Shown piece by piece: positions 7,722 to 16,534 of a stretch of 64,000 nucleotides of DNA. This DNA is from Fen-1364 sp049515135. GTDB taxonomy: Bacteria > Spirochaetota > Spirochaetia > SZUA-6 > Fen-1364. Numbering within the stretch: the stretch's first letter is position 1; every line of letters starts with the position of its first letter. The notes beneath the pieces are model-generated. The model made no database searches. It worked only from the letters and a program-made list of their open reading frames with translations, and was not told the DNA's origin. A program made the position numbers and the translations under genes. Location: NCBI GenBank assembly GCA_049515135.1, contig JBEKUJ010000006.1, positions 164,386 through 228,385 on the forward strand, given 5' to 3'.

Positions 7722-9284
7722 ATGAGGAAGATCGTCCTTCCGATGCTGGCTGTCATTTCCCTGACCGCTCAGCTGAGCGCTGAGGATTTCTTCGACCTGG
7801 TTTCAAAGAGCACCCCAGAGCTTGTGCAGAATGCAATCAACGGTGGAGCAAGGGTGGACGACAGGGACAAGTACGGGCGGACCCCGCTGATGTTCGCGGC
7901 GCGTTACAACGCCAACGCCGCCGTCCTCATGGTGATCCTGGAAGCGGGAGCCGCGGTCAACGAGAGGGACAAGGGCAACAGGACGCCGCTCATGTTCGCG
8001 GCGGCCGGCAACGGGAACCCGGAAGTGGTTGCAGAGCTGATCAAGGTTGGAGCAGGGGTGGAGGACCGGGATGAGGACGGCATGACGCCGTTGATGAACG
8101 CTGCCTCGGGCAACGAGAACCCCGAGGTCATCCAGATCCTCGTGAAGGCGGGAGCGCGGACGGATGACCGCGACCGCCACGGGCGCACTCCCCTCATGTT
8201 CGCGGCCAGGGACAACCCGAAACGGGAGATCACCGAAGCCCTCCTGAAGGACGGGGCAAAGTTCGATGACAGGGACCGAAGCGGAGTGACCCCGCTCATG
8301 TTCGCCGCCATCAGCAATCCCAACCCGGATGTCGTCACTCTTCTTCTCGGGGCCGGGGGGCGGTTGGACGCCAAGGACGTCAATGGGATCACCCCGCTGA
8401 TGTACGCCGCGTATCATAATGACAACCCCCAGGTCATCGCCACGCTCCTCAAGGCCGGGGCGCGGATCGACGACAGGGACAAGTACACCAGGACTCCGCT
8501 GATGTTCGCCGCCGGCTTCAATCCCAACCTCGACATCCTGAAGACCCTGCTGAAGATGGGCGCAAGCGTTGAGGACAAGGACTGGGAAAACCATACCCCG
8601 CTCATGTGGGCCGCGTACAACAACTCCAACACCAAGGTGGTGAATGCCCTCCTTGAGGCAGGGACGAACGTGGAGGACAAGGACACCAACGGCTACACCC
8701 CGCTGATGTGGGCGGCCTACAACAACGGGAACCCGGAGATACTGAAGATGCTCCTTGACGCGGGAGCGAACGTGGAAGACAGGGCGCACAACGGCTTCAC
8801 TCCCCTGATGTTTGCCTCAAAAAACCAGAAGCCGGAGGTGATCAGGACGCTCCTGGCAGCAGGGGCGAAGATAGACGACAGGGACTCCAACGGAGAAACT
8901 CCGCTCATGTCCGCCGCTCATGACAACCCCAACCCTGAGGTCATCTCGGCCCTGCTGGACGCGGGAGCGGACGTCACGGAGCGCGACGACAACGGCGGCA
9001 CTCCGCTCATGTCGGCGGCGTACAACAACTCCAACCCGGATGTCCTGAAGACGCTCCTCGCCGCCGGGGCGGACATCAACGAACAGGACAACGACGGGAT
9101 GACCGCGCTCATGTGGGCGGCAAAGCACAACCCCAACCCTGAAACCGTCTCGCTCCTTCTCAAGGCGGGAGCCAACGGGAAGCTGACCAGCAACGAGGGC
9201 AAGACCGCCTTCCAATATGCGGATGACAATGACAAGCTCCGCGAAACCCGCCAGTACTGGGACCTGAACAAGGCAAGGTTCTGA
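7722..9284 (+). CDS. Secreted ankyrin-repeat protein (about 14 repeats), 520 aa
   Basis: The ATG at 7722 begins a signal peptide (MRKIVLPMLAVISLTAQLSA). The rest is an almost uninterrupted ladder of about 14 ankyrin units starting TPLMFAA or a variant and ending AGA..DDRD..G. Most units are 34 residues rather than the usual 33, because of a conserved NxNPEV insertion between the two helices; one unit (with FASKNQKPEV) lacks the extra residue. Ankyrin ladders bind proteins, and the signal peptide points to a periplasmic or surface role. The repeat is visible in DNA as a 102-bp period. The frame is open further upstream, but that stretch crosses the terminator and the glucosidase gene. Confidence 0.88.
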   Translation: MRKIVLPMLAVISLTAQLSAEDFFDLVSKSTPELVQNAINGGARVDDRDKYGRTPLMFAARYNANAAVLMVILEAGAAVNERDKGNRTPLMFAAAGNGNPEVVAELIKVGAGVEDRDEDGMTPLMNAASGNENPEVIQILVKAGARTDDRDRHGRTPLMFAARDNPKREITEALLKDGAKFDDRDRSGVTPLMFAAISNPNPDVVTLLLGAGGRLDAKDVNGITPLMYAAYHNDNPQVIATLLKAGARIDDRDKYTRTPLMFAAGFNPNLDILKTLLKMGASVEDKDWENHTPLMWAAYNNSNTKVVNALLEAGTNVEDKDTNGYTPLMWAAYNNGNPEILKMLLDAGANVEDRAHNGFTPLMFASKNQKPEVIRTLLAAGAKIDDRDSNGETPLMSAAHDNPNPEVISALLDAGADVTERDDNGGTPLMSAAYNNSNPDVLKTLLAAGADINEQDNDGMTALMWAAKHNPNPETVSLLLKAGANGKLTSNEGKTAFQYADDNDKLRETRQYWDLNKARF

Positions 9285-9294
9285 AACAGCCCCC

Positions 9295-10452
9295 GTGATC
9301 CGTACGACCGTCACCGAGCGCTACTACAGGTTTCTCACCGGCCAGACCGTGGACCGCATTCCCGACGTCGAGTTCGGCTACTGGCCGCAGACCGTCAGGC
9401 GGTGGCTGAAGGAAGGCCTGCCCCGAAGCCTGGATGAGTGGTGGTACAGCGAGCGGGAGCGGATCACCGAAAAGGACCCCCAGGAGGTCCTGAACAGGAA
9501 GCTGGACGGTTTTTTCGGCTTCGATTCCACGGGGGAAGAAATCCTTCTACGGATCCACTTCAATCCCGGCTTCCCGCAGGAAGTCATCAGCACGGAAGGG
9601 GACAAGACGCTCATGCGGGACCAGGACGGGGTGGTTTCGGAGCGATACCTGAGCGACGTGGAGGAAAGCTCGATCCCTCATTTCGTCAGCTTCCCGGTTC
9701 GCACCCGTGACGACTGGGAAAGCATGCGCGCGAGATACCAGGCTGATGATCCCACGCGCAGTTTCCCGGAGAGCGAGTTGGCCCACATCAGGTCCGCCGC
9801 GGCTGCCGGAAGGATGATTGCCGTCGGCATGCAGGGGTTCTACGGCCAGCTCAGAAACTGGATGGGCTTCGAGAACCTTTCCCTTTGCCTCTACGACGAC
9901 CCTGCGATGGTGGAGGAAATGGCCATGGCCTGGGCTGAGCTGTGCATCGGCCAGATCCGTAAGCTCCCGGCGGACATCCCCATCGACTATGTCGGCTGGT
10001 GGGAAGACATGGCCTCCAAGAACGGACCGTTCGTGAGCCCTCAGCAGTTTCGCCGTTTCTTCCTTCCCGCATACACGCTGGTCATGGATGAAGCCCGAAA
10101 AAGAGGCTGCGCCCTGTCCCTTGTCGACTGCGACGGAAATCCCGAAGCGCTGATCCCCCTCTGGCTGGAAGCAGGGGTGAACGTCATGTTCCCTCTGGAA
10201 GTGACGGAAGGCGTGGACCACATGGCGTGGAGAAGAAAGTTCGGCAAGGGGCTGCTCCTGCGGGGCGGAATCAGCAAAGAGGCCATCGCCGCAGGGGGAG
10301 CATCGATTGACAGGGAGATCGGGCGGATACGACCCTTGATCGAAGCGGGCGGCTACGTGCCCCACCTGGACCACCTGGCGCCTCCCAACATCAGCTACCA
10401 AGACTACCTGACGTACCTGAAGAAGAAGCGGCGGGCCATCGGCCGGCCCTAG
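9295..10452 (+). CDS. Uroporphyrinogen decarboxylase (URO-D) family protein, 385 aa
   Basis: Resembles the broad URO-D/MtaA TIM-barrel family found in sugar and C1 clusters rather than true HemE: residues of about 230-345 carry YVGWWEDMASKNGPFVSP, a DCDGNPEALIPLWLEAGVN strand-loop and a HLDHLAPPNIS end. The N-terminus lacks a clear HemE-type arginine signature, so haem synthesis is not claimed. It starts at GTG 9295, 10 nt after the ankyrin stop, with no convincing Shine-Dalgarno, and is probably co-transcribed with that gene. Candidate roles are decarboxylation or methyl transfer; this is unresolved. Confidence 0.7.
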   Translation: MIRTTVTERYYRFLTGQTVDRIPDVEFGYWPQTVRRWLKEGLPRSLDEWWYSERERITEKDPQEVLNRKLDGFFGFDSTGEEILLRIHFNPGFPQEVISTEGDKTLMRDQDGVVSERYLSDVEESSIPHFVSFPVRTRDDWESMRARYQADDPTRSFPESELAHIRSAAAAGRMIAVGMQGFYGQLRNWMGFENLSLCLYDDPAMVEEMAMAWAELCIGQIRKLPADIPIDYVGWWEDMASKNGPFVSPQQFRRFFLPAYTLVMDEARKRGCALSLVDCDGNPEALIPLWLEAGVNVMFPLEVTEGVDHMAWRRKFGKGLLLRGGISKEAIAAGGASIDREIGRIRPLIEAGGYVPHLDHLAPPNISYQDYLTYLKKKRRAIGRP

Positions 10453-10516
10453 GGCAGAGCGCGCGAAGCGCGCTATCCGGTAGACGTGTTTGCCGGCATC
10501 AGTCGTGCCATCGCCC
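10453..10516. repeat. Dispersed hairpin element, copy 1
   Basis: Matches 44363-44426 without gaps at 54 of 64 positions. It contains a 7-bp stem with a GAA loop (AGCGCGC-GAA-GCGCGCT), then TATCCGGTAGACGTGT, and ends CCATCGCCC. It begins directly after the URO-D stop codon and ends before the histidine kinase promoter. No T tract follows the hairpin, so a plain terminator is not the best reading. Confidence 0.75.
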
Positions 10517-10531
10517 GACGGGTCCTCGTGC

Positions 10532-10537
10532 TATACT
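10532..10537 (+). promoter_or_regulatory. -10 box of histidine kinase gene, predicted leaderless
   Basis: TATACT lies 8 nt before the GTG at 10546. The -35 region is poor, which may reflect activation. Transcription would start around 10544, leaving almost no leader. Confidence 0.5.
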
Positions 10538-10545
10538 GGGAGTCC

Positions 10546-12234
10546 GTGGTCTCCTTTCTGCGCCGGTTCAACATCGCCTTTATACTCCTGGTCTGCGTGC
10601 CCGGCCTCCTGGTCTCCGTGGTCCTCTCGCGCCTGTATATCTCCGCGTTGTTCTCAACCGTCGCCGGGCAGACCGAAGCGGTTGTGGATCAGATCACCCA
10701 GAACATGAGGAACGAGGTGGACGGGGCGTCCATCCTCACCTCCGCGCTCTTTCACGACCTTGAGCTGCGCTCCCTGGCTGACCGGTATTCCCGGGCGCGG
10801 CAATCCGGAGAGAGACTCCTTGCATCCAACAGACTGGACGACAAGCTGGCCAGCTTCTTCACCTATTCCAACCGCATTGGCGCGGTCAACATCTACATGA
10901 AGGACGGCCAGGTCTACTATTCCCAGAACTATCCCAACATACGGTCCTTCGAAGGAATCGATCCTTCCGTGTACGCGCAGGCGCGCAAGGAAGCTGGGAA
11001 GGTGTACATCCTGGACCAGCTTACCGGCCCCACGGGGAACACGGGAGAGAAGTTCATGCTCTCCGTGGTTGTCTGCACCACACCGCAGGATTACGACACG
11101 GAGATCGACGCCGTGCTGGTCAGGTTCCGCGCTCCGTATTTCGACACTCTACGGTCCCGGCCGCAATCTGGCACCGCAGGAGACATCGTCATCTACGGCA
11201 GGGACGGACGCGTCCTTCTCACCAGCCTGCCGGTGGCGGCAGGTCTGGATTCCCAGCAGGCCCTGGGACCGCTGCGTGAAAGTCTGGGCAGGGATCCGCA
11301 GGCCGCATCCTTTCGGCAGGTGAGATTGGGCGGCCGCGCGTGGCTGGCAAGCTCTCTGGGGATGGAGTCCACGGGGTGGACTGTCGTGGTCCTGGTGGAC
11401 CAGGCGGCCGTCATGGGGCGCATCACCTCCTACCAGTGGTACCTCTATCCGGCGCTCGCCCTGCTGGTGGTGCTTTTCTTCCTCTATGCCCGGTTCATCA
11501 CGGTGGAGCGGGAGGAGCGCGAGCGCGCCCGGATGAAGGCTGAGCTGGCGGCGCTCCGCTTCCAGATAGATCCCCACTTTGTCTCCAACACGCTGAACTC
11601 CATCCGCCTCATGGCGCGCGCAGCCAAGGCTGATGCCATTGCGGGAATGACGCAGTCTCTCATGAGGATCCTGGCGGACAGCTATTCCGGCGCGGGCCCC
11701 ATGACGACCCTGGAGCACGAGATTGCAAACCTGTCCGGGTACGTGGGAATCATGAAGGTGCGCTTTGGAGAGACCTTCGATGTGGCATGGAACATAGCGG
11801 AAGAGACGAAGGACCTCCTTGTGCTGAAGATGATCCTGCAGCCCATCATGGAGAACTCGATCCTTCACGGCATTTCGCCTGCCGGACGCAGAGGGTGCAT
11901 TTCCGTCTCAACCCTCGTCGAGAGCGTGGGGCACAGGAGCGCGGCGCGTATGCCGGAGACCGGACTGGAAGCGGAGCCGGGGCGCAGGCTTGTGATTGAG
12001 GTCCGCGACGACGGCGTGGGGATGAGCCAGGAGCTGGCCCGGTCCGTGCTGGAGGACGGGACGCCCGCAGGCAACGGCGGATTGCACCGCGTCGGCCTTG
12101 CAAATGTGCACCACCGGATCCGGTTGAACTTCGGAGATCCTTTCGGCCTCACCGTGCAGAGCGTTCCCGGCTCCCACACGGTTGTCAGTTTCCTGCTGCC
12201 CGTTCTCAGGCGGGAGGCGCGCGGGAATGCATAG
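10546..12234 (+). CDS. Membrane sensor histidine kinase, YesM/LytS type, 562 aa
   Basis: Two membrane segments (about residues 8-33 and 302-322) flank an extracytoplasmic sensor region of about 270 residues. The cytoplasmic part has the His_kinase box FQIDPHFVSNTLNSIR with His344, then the HATPase domain with LQPIMENSILHG and the G1-type DDGVGMS. YesM-type kinases sense sugars or envelope signals and phosphorylate an AraC-type partner, here the next gene. The GTG at 10546 is preferred over an in-frame GTG 60 nt upstream, because the TATACT box falls inside the longer version. The neighbouring transporter and GH1 gene suggest oligosaccharide sensing. Confidence 0.9.
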   Translation: MVSFLRRFNIAFILLVCVPGLLVSVVLSRLYISALFSTVAGQTEAVVDQITQNMRNEVDGASILTSALFHDLELRSLADRYSRARQSGERLLASNRLDDKLASFFTYSNRIGAVNIYMKDGQVYYSQNYPNIRSFEGIDPSVYAQARKEAGKVYILDQLTGPTGNTGEKFMLSVVVCTTPQDYDTEIDAVLVRFRAPYFDTLRSRPQSGTAGDIVIYGRDGRVLLTSLPVAAGLDSQQALGPLRESLGRDPQAASFRQVRLGGRAWLASSLGMESTGWTVVVLVDQAAVMGRITSYQWYLYPALALLVVLFFLYARFITVEREERERARMKAELAALRFQIDPHFVSNTLNSIRLMARAAKADAIAGMTQSLMRILADSYSGAGPMTTLEHEIANLSGYVGIMKVRFGETFDVAWNIAEETKDLLVLKMILQPIMENSILHGISPAGRRGCISVSTLVESVGHRSAARMPETGLEAEPGRRLVIEVRDDGVGMSQELARSVLEDGTPAGNGGLHRVGLANVHHRIRLNFGDPFGLTVQSVPGSHTVVSFLLPVLRREARGNA

Positions 12235-13414
12235 CGTCCTGATCGTGGACGACGAGCCTTTTGTCCGGCTTTCCCTGGCCAGTATGCGAAGGTGGGAGGA
12301 AGACGGCTTCGACCTTACTCACGAGGCATCCAACGGCAAGGAGGCGATGGAGGTCCTGGCCGCTCATCCCGAGATCGACCTCGTGCTCCTGGACCTGTCC
12401 ATGCCGGTGATGGACGGCATCGAGCTCCTCAAACGCCGCCAGGGCAGGACTCCGGTGGTGATCGTGCTTTCCGCGTACGACGACTTCCACCTGGTCAGGA
12501 CTGCCTTCACCCTGGGAGCGGTCGACTATGTTCGCAAGGAGGAGATGGAGGGCGACTCGCTCCTTGCCGTCCTGAAAAAAGCCGCCGCGGGGATCGAGAG
12601 GTCCCGGGAGGCGGGCTCTTCGGTCATCGAGCGCCGCGAGGCGGACTTCCTCAGGGCGCAGATGCTCCGCGATCTTCTGGCAGAACCGCCTGCAGCGGAC
12701 TCCGCCGCGGCTTTGGAGAGTCTCGGGGTGACGCTGTCAGCGCCGTTCTTCATCTGCGCCTTCTGGGTGGGAAGCTTCGAGGATGTCGCGGCCCGCTACC
12801 GTGACGAAGGCCTGGAGCGCTTCGCCTCCATGGTGGAACGCTCGCTTGCGCAGGTGGTTGCCAAGCGGGGAGCCGGTCACGTGGTCACGGTCCGGCCTGA
12901 TCATGCCGCCGTCTTCTTTCGCGGCACCGCCGAGGCCGCGGGGACTTTCTGCGTGGACGCGAAGGAGTACCTGGAGCGCTACCTCTCCATTCACGTCTTC
13001 TTCTCGCTGAGCGAGGCCTGTGAAAAGCTCTGCGATGTCCAGGCCGCCTACCGGACCGCGCTTGCGCACCGGACGGTGGAATCCCGCATGATCGTGCTGG
13101 CAAAGCGGTTCATCCGTGAGAGCTTTGCCGACCCCGGGCTTTCCCTGGCCAGCGTGGCCGTCAAGGCTGGCGTTTCGAAGAACCATCTGAGCTGGGAGTT
13201 TGCCCGCGAGACGGGTGAGACTCTTACGGAGTACATAGCGCGCGTGCGCATCGAGGAAGCCAAGCGCCTTTTCTCCACCACCCGGCTCAAGGTCTACGAG
13301 GTGGGCGAGCGCGTGGGCTACCAGAACGTGGAGCACTTCAGCCGGGTCTTCAAGAAGGTGGCTGGAACAAGCCCAAGCACATGGTCGGAGAGCCCCGGAG
13401 GGGCGCGCCCCTAG
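12227..13414 (+). CDS. Response regulator with AraC-type DNA-binding domain (YesN family), 395 aa
   Basis: The receiver domain (residues 1-120) shows VLIVDDEPFV and phospho-acceptor Asp56 in LLDLSMPVMDG. A linker of about 170 residues follows. The last 100 residues are two AraC helix-turn-helix motifs (LSLASVAVKAGVSKNHLSWE and VYEVGERVGYQNVEHFSRVF). It overlaps the kinase gene by 8 nt, so the pair is translationally coupled. It most likely activates the transporter operon that starts 110 nt downstream, where two direct repeats spaced 20 bp abut the -35 box. Confidence 0.92.
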   Translation: MHSVLIVDDEPFVRLSLASMRRWEEDGFDLTHEASNGKEAMEVLAAHPEIDLVLLDLSMPVMDGIELLKRRQGRTPVVIVLSAYDDFHLVRTAFTLGAVDYVRKEEMEGDSLLAVLKKAAAGIERSREAGSSVIERREADFLRAQMLRDLLAEPPAADSAAALESLGVTLSAPFFICAFWVGSFEDVAARYRDEGLERFASMVERSLAQVVAKRGAGHVVTVRPDHAAVFFRGTAEAAGTFCVDAKEYLERYLSIHVFFSLSEACEKLCDVQAAYRTALAHRTVESRMIVLAKRFIRESFADPGLSLASVAVKAGVSKNHLSWEFARETGETLTEYIARVRIEEAKRLFSTTRLKVYEVGERVGYQNVEHFSRVFKKVAGTSPSTWSESPGGARP

Positions 13415-13430
13415 ACAAAGTCCGAGTTTT

Positions 13431-13465
13431 CGGAAAATCCGTCATACTTCCGGAATCCCCGTCAT
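13431..13465 (+). promoter_or_regulatory. Tandem operator, probable binding site of the AraC-type regulator
   Basis: CGGAAAATCCGTCAT (13431-13445) and CGGAATCCCCGTCAT (13451-13465) are direct repeats identical at 12 of 15 positions, with starts exactly 20 bp apart (two helical turns). AraC-family monomers typically bind such direct repeats. The second copy touches the -35 box, as in class II activation. Confidence 0.65.
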
Positions 13466-13493
13466 TCACGGTATGAGCAACCCGTGGGATACT
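13465..13493 (+). promoter_or_regulatory. Promoter of sugar transporter operon
   Basis: A weak -35 TTCACG (13465-13470), a 17-bp spacer and GATACT (13488-13493) follow the tandem operator. The poor -35 fits a promoter that depends on an activator. The leader is about 24 nt and contains the strong ribosome binding site AAAGGAGGAG. Confidence 0.6.
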
Positions 13494-13523
13494 GACCCAT
13501 TCCCGAAACTAAAGGAGGAGCTG

Positions 13524-14786
13524 ATGAAGCGATTTGCAGTGGTTCTTCTGGCCCTCTGCCTCGCAGGAGCGCTCTGGGCACAGAACAAAGTCACCCTGAA
13601 AATGGGGGACAATCTTTCGGATCGCACGACGGGATGGGGAGCCGTCGTGGAGCAGATCAACAATGAGTTCAAGGCGGCCAACCCTGGTGTGGACTTCGTC
13701 ACGGAGAGCTATCCCGACCAGCCCTACCAGCAGAAGATCAAAATCTACGCAACGGCACGGCAGCTTCCCGATGTTTTCAAGTACTGGAGCTTTTCCACGC
13801 TCCTGAAGCCCCTGGTGGACAGCGGCTTCGTGATGGAGCTGAACAAGGCGGATTTCGCGAAGTACGGCTACGTTCCCGGCTCCCTGGAAAGCAATGTCTG
13901 GGGCGGCAAGCTCTACGGCATTCCCGTCTCCGCCGATTTCTGGGTGATCTATTACAACCAGAAGCTGTTCAAGGACGCGGGCGTGACCGTGCCGACCACC
14001 ATCGAGGACCTGGAAGCCATGGCTCCCAAGTTCAAGGCCATGGGGATCATCCCCGTCGTCACCGACGGCAAGGACGCGTGGCCGCTCTCTATTATTTATG
14101 ACGTCCTCTGCGAGCGCGTGAACGGCGACTTCTCCCGTCAGCAAGCGGCACTGGATCGCAAGGCGAAGTTCACCGACCCTGACTTTGTCGAGGGCGCGCG
14201 GCAGTACGTCAAGTTCATGCAGTCGGGCCTGTTCTCGGACGACCTGACGGTCTCCGACTATGGCGCCTCCCGCAACCTTTTTGGTCAGGGGAAGGCAGCT
14301 ATGTACATCATGGGCCCCTGGGAAATGGGACTCGCTACTGACCCGAACTTCTCAGATGAGTTCAGGGCCAATGTGAATGCCTTCAAGTTCCCCGTGCTGA
14401 AGAACGGCAAAGGGAAGATCGACGACCTCGAGGCCTGGTTCGGCGGCAACTACGTCATCAACTCCGCCTCGAAGAACAAGGATCTCGACCTGAAATACCT
14501 CAAGTACTACGCGGAGCGTTTCCCCGTGCTGGCATGGGAGAAGCATGCAGCGTTCCCGGCGCAGAAGATCACGACGCTGGAATCCGACACGCCCGTGGCC
14601 AAGTCACTCGTCAAGATTCTGGGTGATGCGAAGAAGACGAGCGGCACGACGACCATCGACCGGTCTACTCCACAGTTCAAAGAGGACCACCAGAACTTCA
14701 TCCGCGAGCTCTCCTCGGGCCTCATCACCCCCGAAGAGTTCTGCAAGAAGATCGAAGCTTCCGCGGAAACAGCCTCGAAGCAGTGA
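13524..14786 (+). CDS. ABC transporter carbohydrate-binding protein (CUT1), 420 aa
   Basis: The ATG at 13524 has AAAGGAGGAG upstream and begins a signal peptide (MKRFAVVLLALCLAGALWAQ). The mature protein is a typical cluster-B sugar-binding protein (SBP_bac_1): VEQINNEFKAANPGVDF near the N-terminus, YGIPVSADFWVIYYNQKLF in the middle and GQGKAAMYIMGPWEMG near 255. It captures a sugar or oligosaccharide outside the membrane for the two permeases that follow. Its place between a YesM/YesN pair and a beta-glucosidase suggests beta-glucosides or cello-oligosaccharides; this is inference. Confidence 0.93.
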   Translation: MKRFAVVLLALCLAGALWAQNKVTLKMGDNLSDRTTGWGAVVEQINNEFKAANPGVDFVTESYPDQPYQQKIKIYATARQLPDVFKYWSFSTLLKPLVDSGFVMELNKADFAKYGYVPGSLESNVWGGKLYGIPVSADFWVIYYNQKLFKDAGVTVPTTIEDLEAMAPKFKAMGIIPVVTDGKDAWPLSIIYDVLCERVNGDFSRQQAALDRKAKFTDPDFVEGARQYVKFMQSGLFSDDLTVSDYGASRNLFGQGKAAMYIMGPWEMGLATDPNFSDEFRANVNAFKFPVLKNGKGKIDDLEAWFGGNYVINSASKNKDLDLKYLKYYAERFPVLAWEKHAAFPAQKITTLESDTPVAKSLVKILGDAKKTSGTTTIDRSTPQFKEDHQNFIRELSSGLITPEEFCKKIEASAETASKQ

Positions 14787-15670
14787 AAGGCTTGTTTGGA
14801 AATGAGAAGGTCTCGGCAGCACTCGTGCTGCCGGGCCTTCTTGTCATCGTTTTCTCCCTCGTTGTTCCCATAGGATTCTCGGCGTACTTCAGCCTCACTG
14901 ACTGGGCAGGGTTCGGAAAGTTTCACGTCGTCGGCCTGGAGAATTACCGCCAGATCCTGGTTGCTGACCCGGTGTTCTGGCGATCCCTGATGAACGCCCT
15001 CATCCTCATGATCGTGACGATCTTCATCCAGAACCCGGCTGCATTCGCCGTAGCAGCCGTCCTGTCGCACATCACGGAGAAGTTTTCCAGATTCTTCCGC
15101 ACCGTCTTTTTCGTCCCGGCCGTTCTCTCCCTCATCGTCGTCACCAAGCTCTGGGTCAACATCTTCAACCCCACCTACGGCATCCTCAACAAGGTCTTGG
15201 TCGCGGTGGGGCTCAAGGCAATCGCGGTCTCGTGGCTCTCAAATCCCCGCACAGCCCTGGGCGCGGTGATCTGGATCATCATCTGGCAGGGATTCGGATG
15301 GGCCCTGCTGTTCTACTACACTGGTCTCATGACGGTGCCGCGCGAGATAGAGGAAGCCACGCGCGTGGACGGCGCCGGGTGGCTCCAGGCGTACCTCAGG
15401 GTCATCATCCCTTTCATGTTTCCGGTGATCTCGGCGGTCCTGGTGATCGACGTGATCTCGTGCCTGAAGCAGATGGAGATGATCTTCCTGTCCACCGCGG
15501 GCGGTCCCGGCATGCTCACCCAGTTCGTCTCCGTCTACCTCTACCAGAAGGCGTTCAGCGCCGGCCAGTACGGGTACGGCAACGCGCTTTCCGTGCTCTT
15601 CGTGATCGTGGCAGTGGGAATCACCCTTGTCGTGCAGCGCCTCCTGCGGCGCAATGACGACGCGCAGTAG
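14783..15670 (+). CDS. ABC sugar transporter permease, MalF type, 295 aa
   Basis: Six predicted membrane helices and the EAA loop (EEATRVDGAGWLQAYLRVIIPF) identify a CUT1 permease of the first type. GTG 14783 overlaps the stop of the binding-protein gene as GTGA, showing translational coupling. It forms the channel with the next gene product. The matching ATPase is missing here; the family often shares an MsmX/MsiK-like ATPase encoded elsewhere. Confidence 0.92.
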   Translation: MKGLFGNEKVSAALVLPGLLVIVFSLVVPIGFSAYFSLTDWAGFGKFHVVGLENYRQILVADPVFWRSLMNALILMIVTIFIQNPAAFAVAAVLSHITEKFSRFFRTVFFVPAVLSLIVVTKLWVNIFNPTYGILNKVLVAVGLKAIAVSWLSNPRTALGAVIWIIIWQGFGWALLFYYTGLMTVPREIEEATRVDGAGWLQAYLRVIIPFMFPVISAVLVIDVISCLKQMEMIFLSTAGGPGMLTQFVSVYLYQKAFSAGQYGYGNALSVLFVIVAVGITLVVQRLLRRNDDAQ

Positions 15671-16529
15671 GAGGCCGGCCATCGCAACTCGCTCGCGGTC
15701 AGGCATTGCCGTGGCAGGCAGATCGATCCTCTATTTTTTCCTCATTGCCTTCGCCATCCTGCAGGTGTTTCCCCTGTTGTGGGTCTTCGACTATTCCATC
15801 CTGAAGGCAGGAGACCTATTCGGCCCGGAGCTCATCAAGATCCCGGTGGTGCCCCAGTGGGGGAACTACGTTCATGCCTGGGTGAACGGGAAGATCTTCC
15901 GCTACTTCATCAACAGCACAATCGTAGTGGTCGGCTCCGTAGCAGCCTCTGGGTTCATCGCCTTTTGCACAGCGTATGCCATCGCGCGGATGAAGGGAAA
16001 ACTCGTGGTGCTGGCCCTTGCGGCGGTCACCATGGGGATGGTCGTGCCCATCCATACGACGCTCCTGCCGAACTTCATCTGGTTCAGCTATTTCGGGCTG
16101 ATCGACACTCACCTGGGGCTCATCATCCCGTACGTGGCCTTCACGTTGAGCTTCAACACTCTGATCTACATCGGCCAATTGCGCACACTCCCCCGGTCAA
16201 TGGAGGAGTCCGCCTTCCTCGACGGTTGCTCATGGCCGCGGATCCTCTGGAGCGTCGTGGCCCCCATGTCGGTCCCCGCAACCGTGACAGTGCTCGTGAT
16301 GACGTTCCTCAACAGCTGGAATGAGTTCATCATGGCATACACGTACCTGGCAACTGATGACCGCCGCACGCTGCCGTTCTCCATCATCAAGTTCCAGGGC
16401 GAGTACAGCGCCAACTATGCAATTCAATTCGCCTGCATGCTTCTTGTCGCCATCGTCCCGCTGATCCTGTACTTCTTCTTCTCCCGACGGATCATGGCAG
16501 GAGTCACTGCAGGCGCCTTGAAAGGATGA
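15654..16529 (+). CDS. ABC sugar transporter permease, MalG type, 291 aa
   Basis: The second CUT1 permease, with six membrane helices and the EAA loop ESAFLDGCSWPRILWSVVAPM. It also has WNEFIMAYTYL before the last helices, as in MalG-type proteins. The ATG at 15654 overlaps the previous gene by 17 nt; an in-frame start at 15627 is possible but would overlap more. It pairs with the MalF-type permease. Confidence 0.9.
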   Translation: MTTRSRRPAIATRSRSGIAVAGRSILYFFLIAFAILQVFPLLWVFDYSILKAGDLFGPELIKIPVVPQWGNYVHAWVNGKIFRYFINSTIVVVGSVAASGFIAFCTAYAIARMKGKLVVLALAAVTMGMVVPIHTTLLPNFIWFSYFGLIDTHLGLIIPYVAFTLSFNTLIYIGQLRTLPRSMEESAFLDGCSWPRILWSVVAPMSVPATVTVLVMTFLNSWNEFIMAYTYLATDDRRTLPFSIIKFQGEYSANYAIQFACMLLVAIVPLILYFFFSRRIMAGVTAGALKG

Positions 16530-16534
16530 CAAAG

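Noticed and set aside
7803..8789. Minus-strand open frame of 328 codons with periodic sequence
   Set aside because: Its regularity is the mirror of the ankyrin repeat on the other strand.
7800..9200. 102-bp periodic DNA as a CRISPR array or satellite
   Set aside because: The repeats are diverged codons of an ankyrin ladder, with no unique spacers.
9295..10452. True HemE (haem biosynthesis)
   Set aside because: The N-terminal arginine signature is not seen and no other haem genes are near; kept as URO-D family only.
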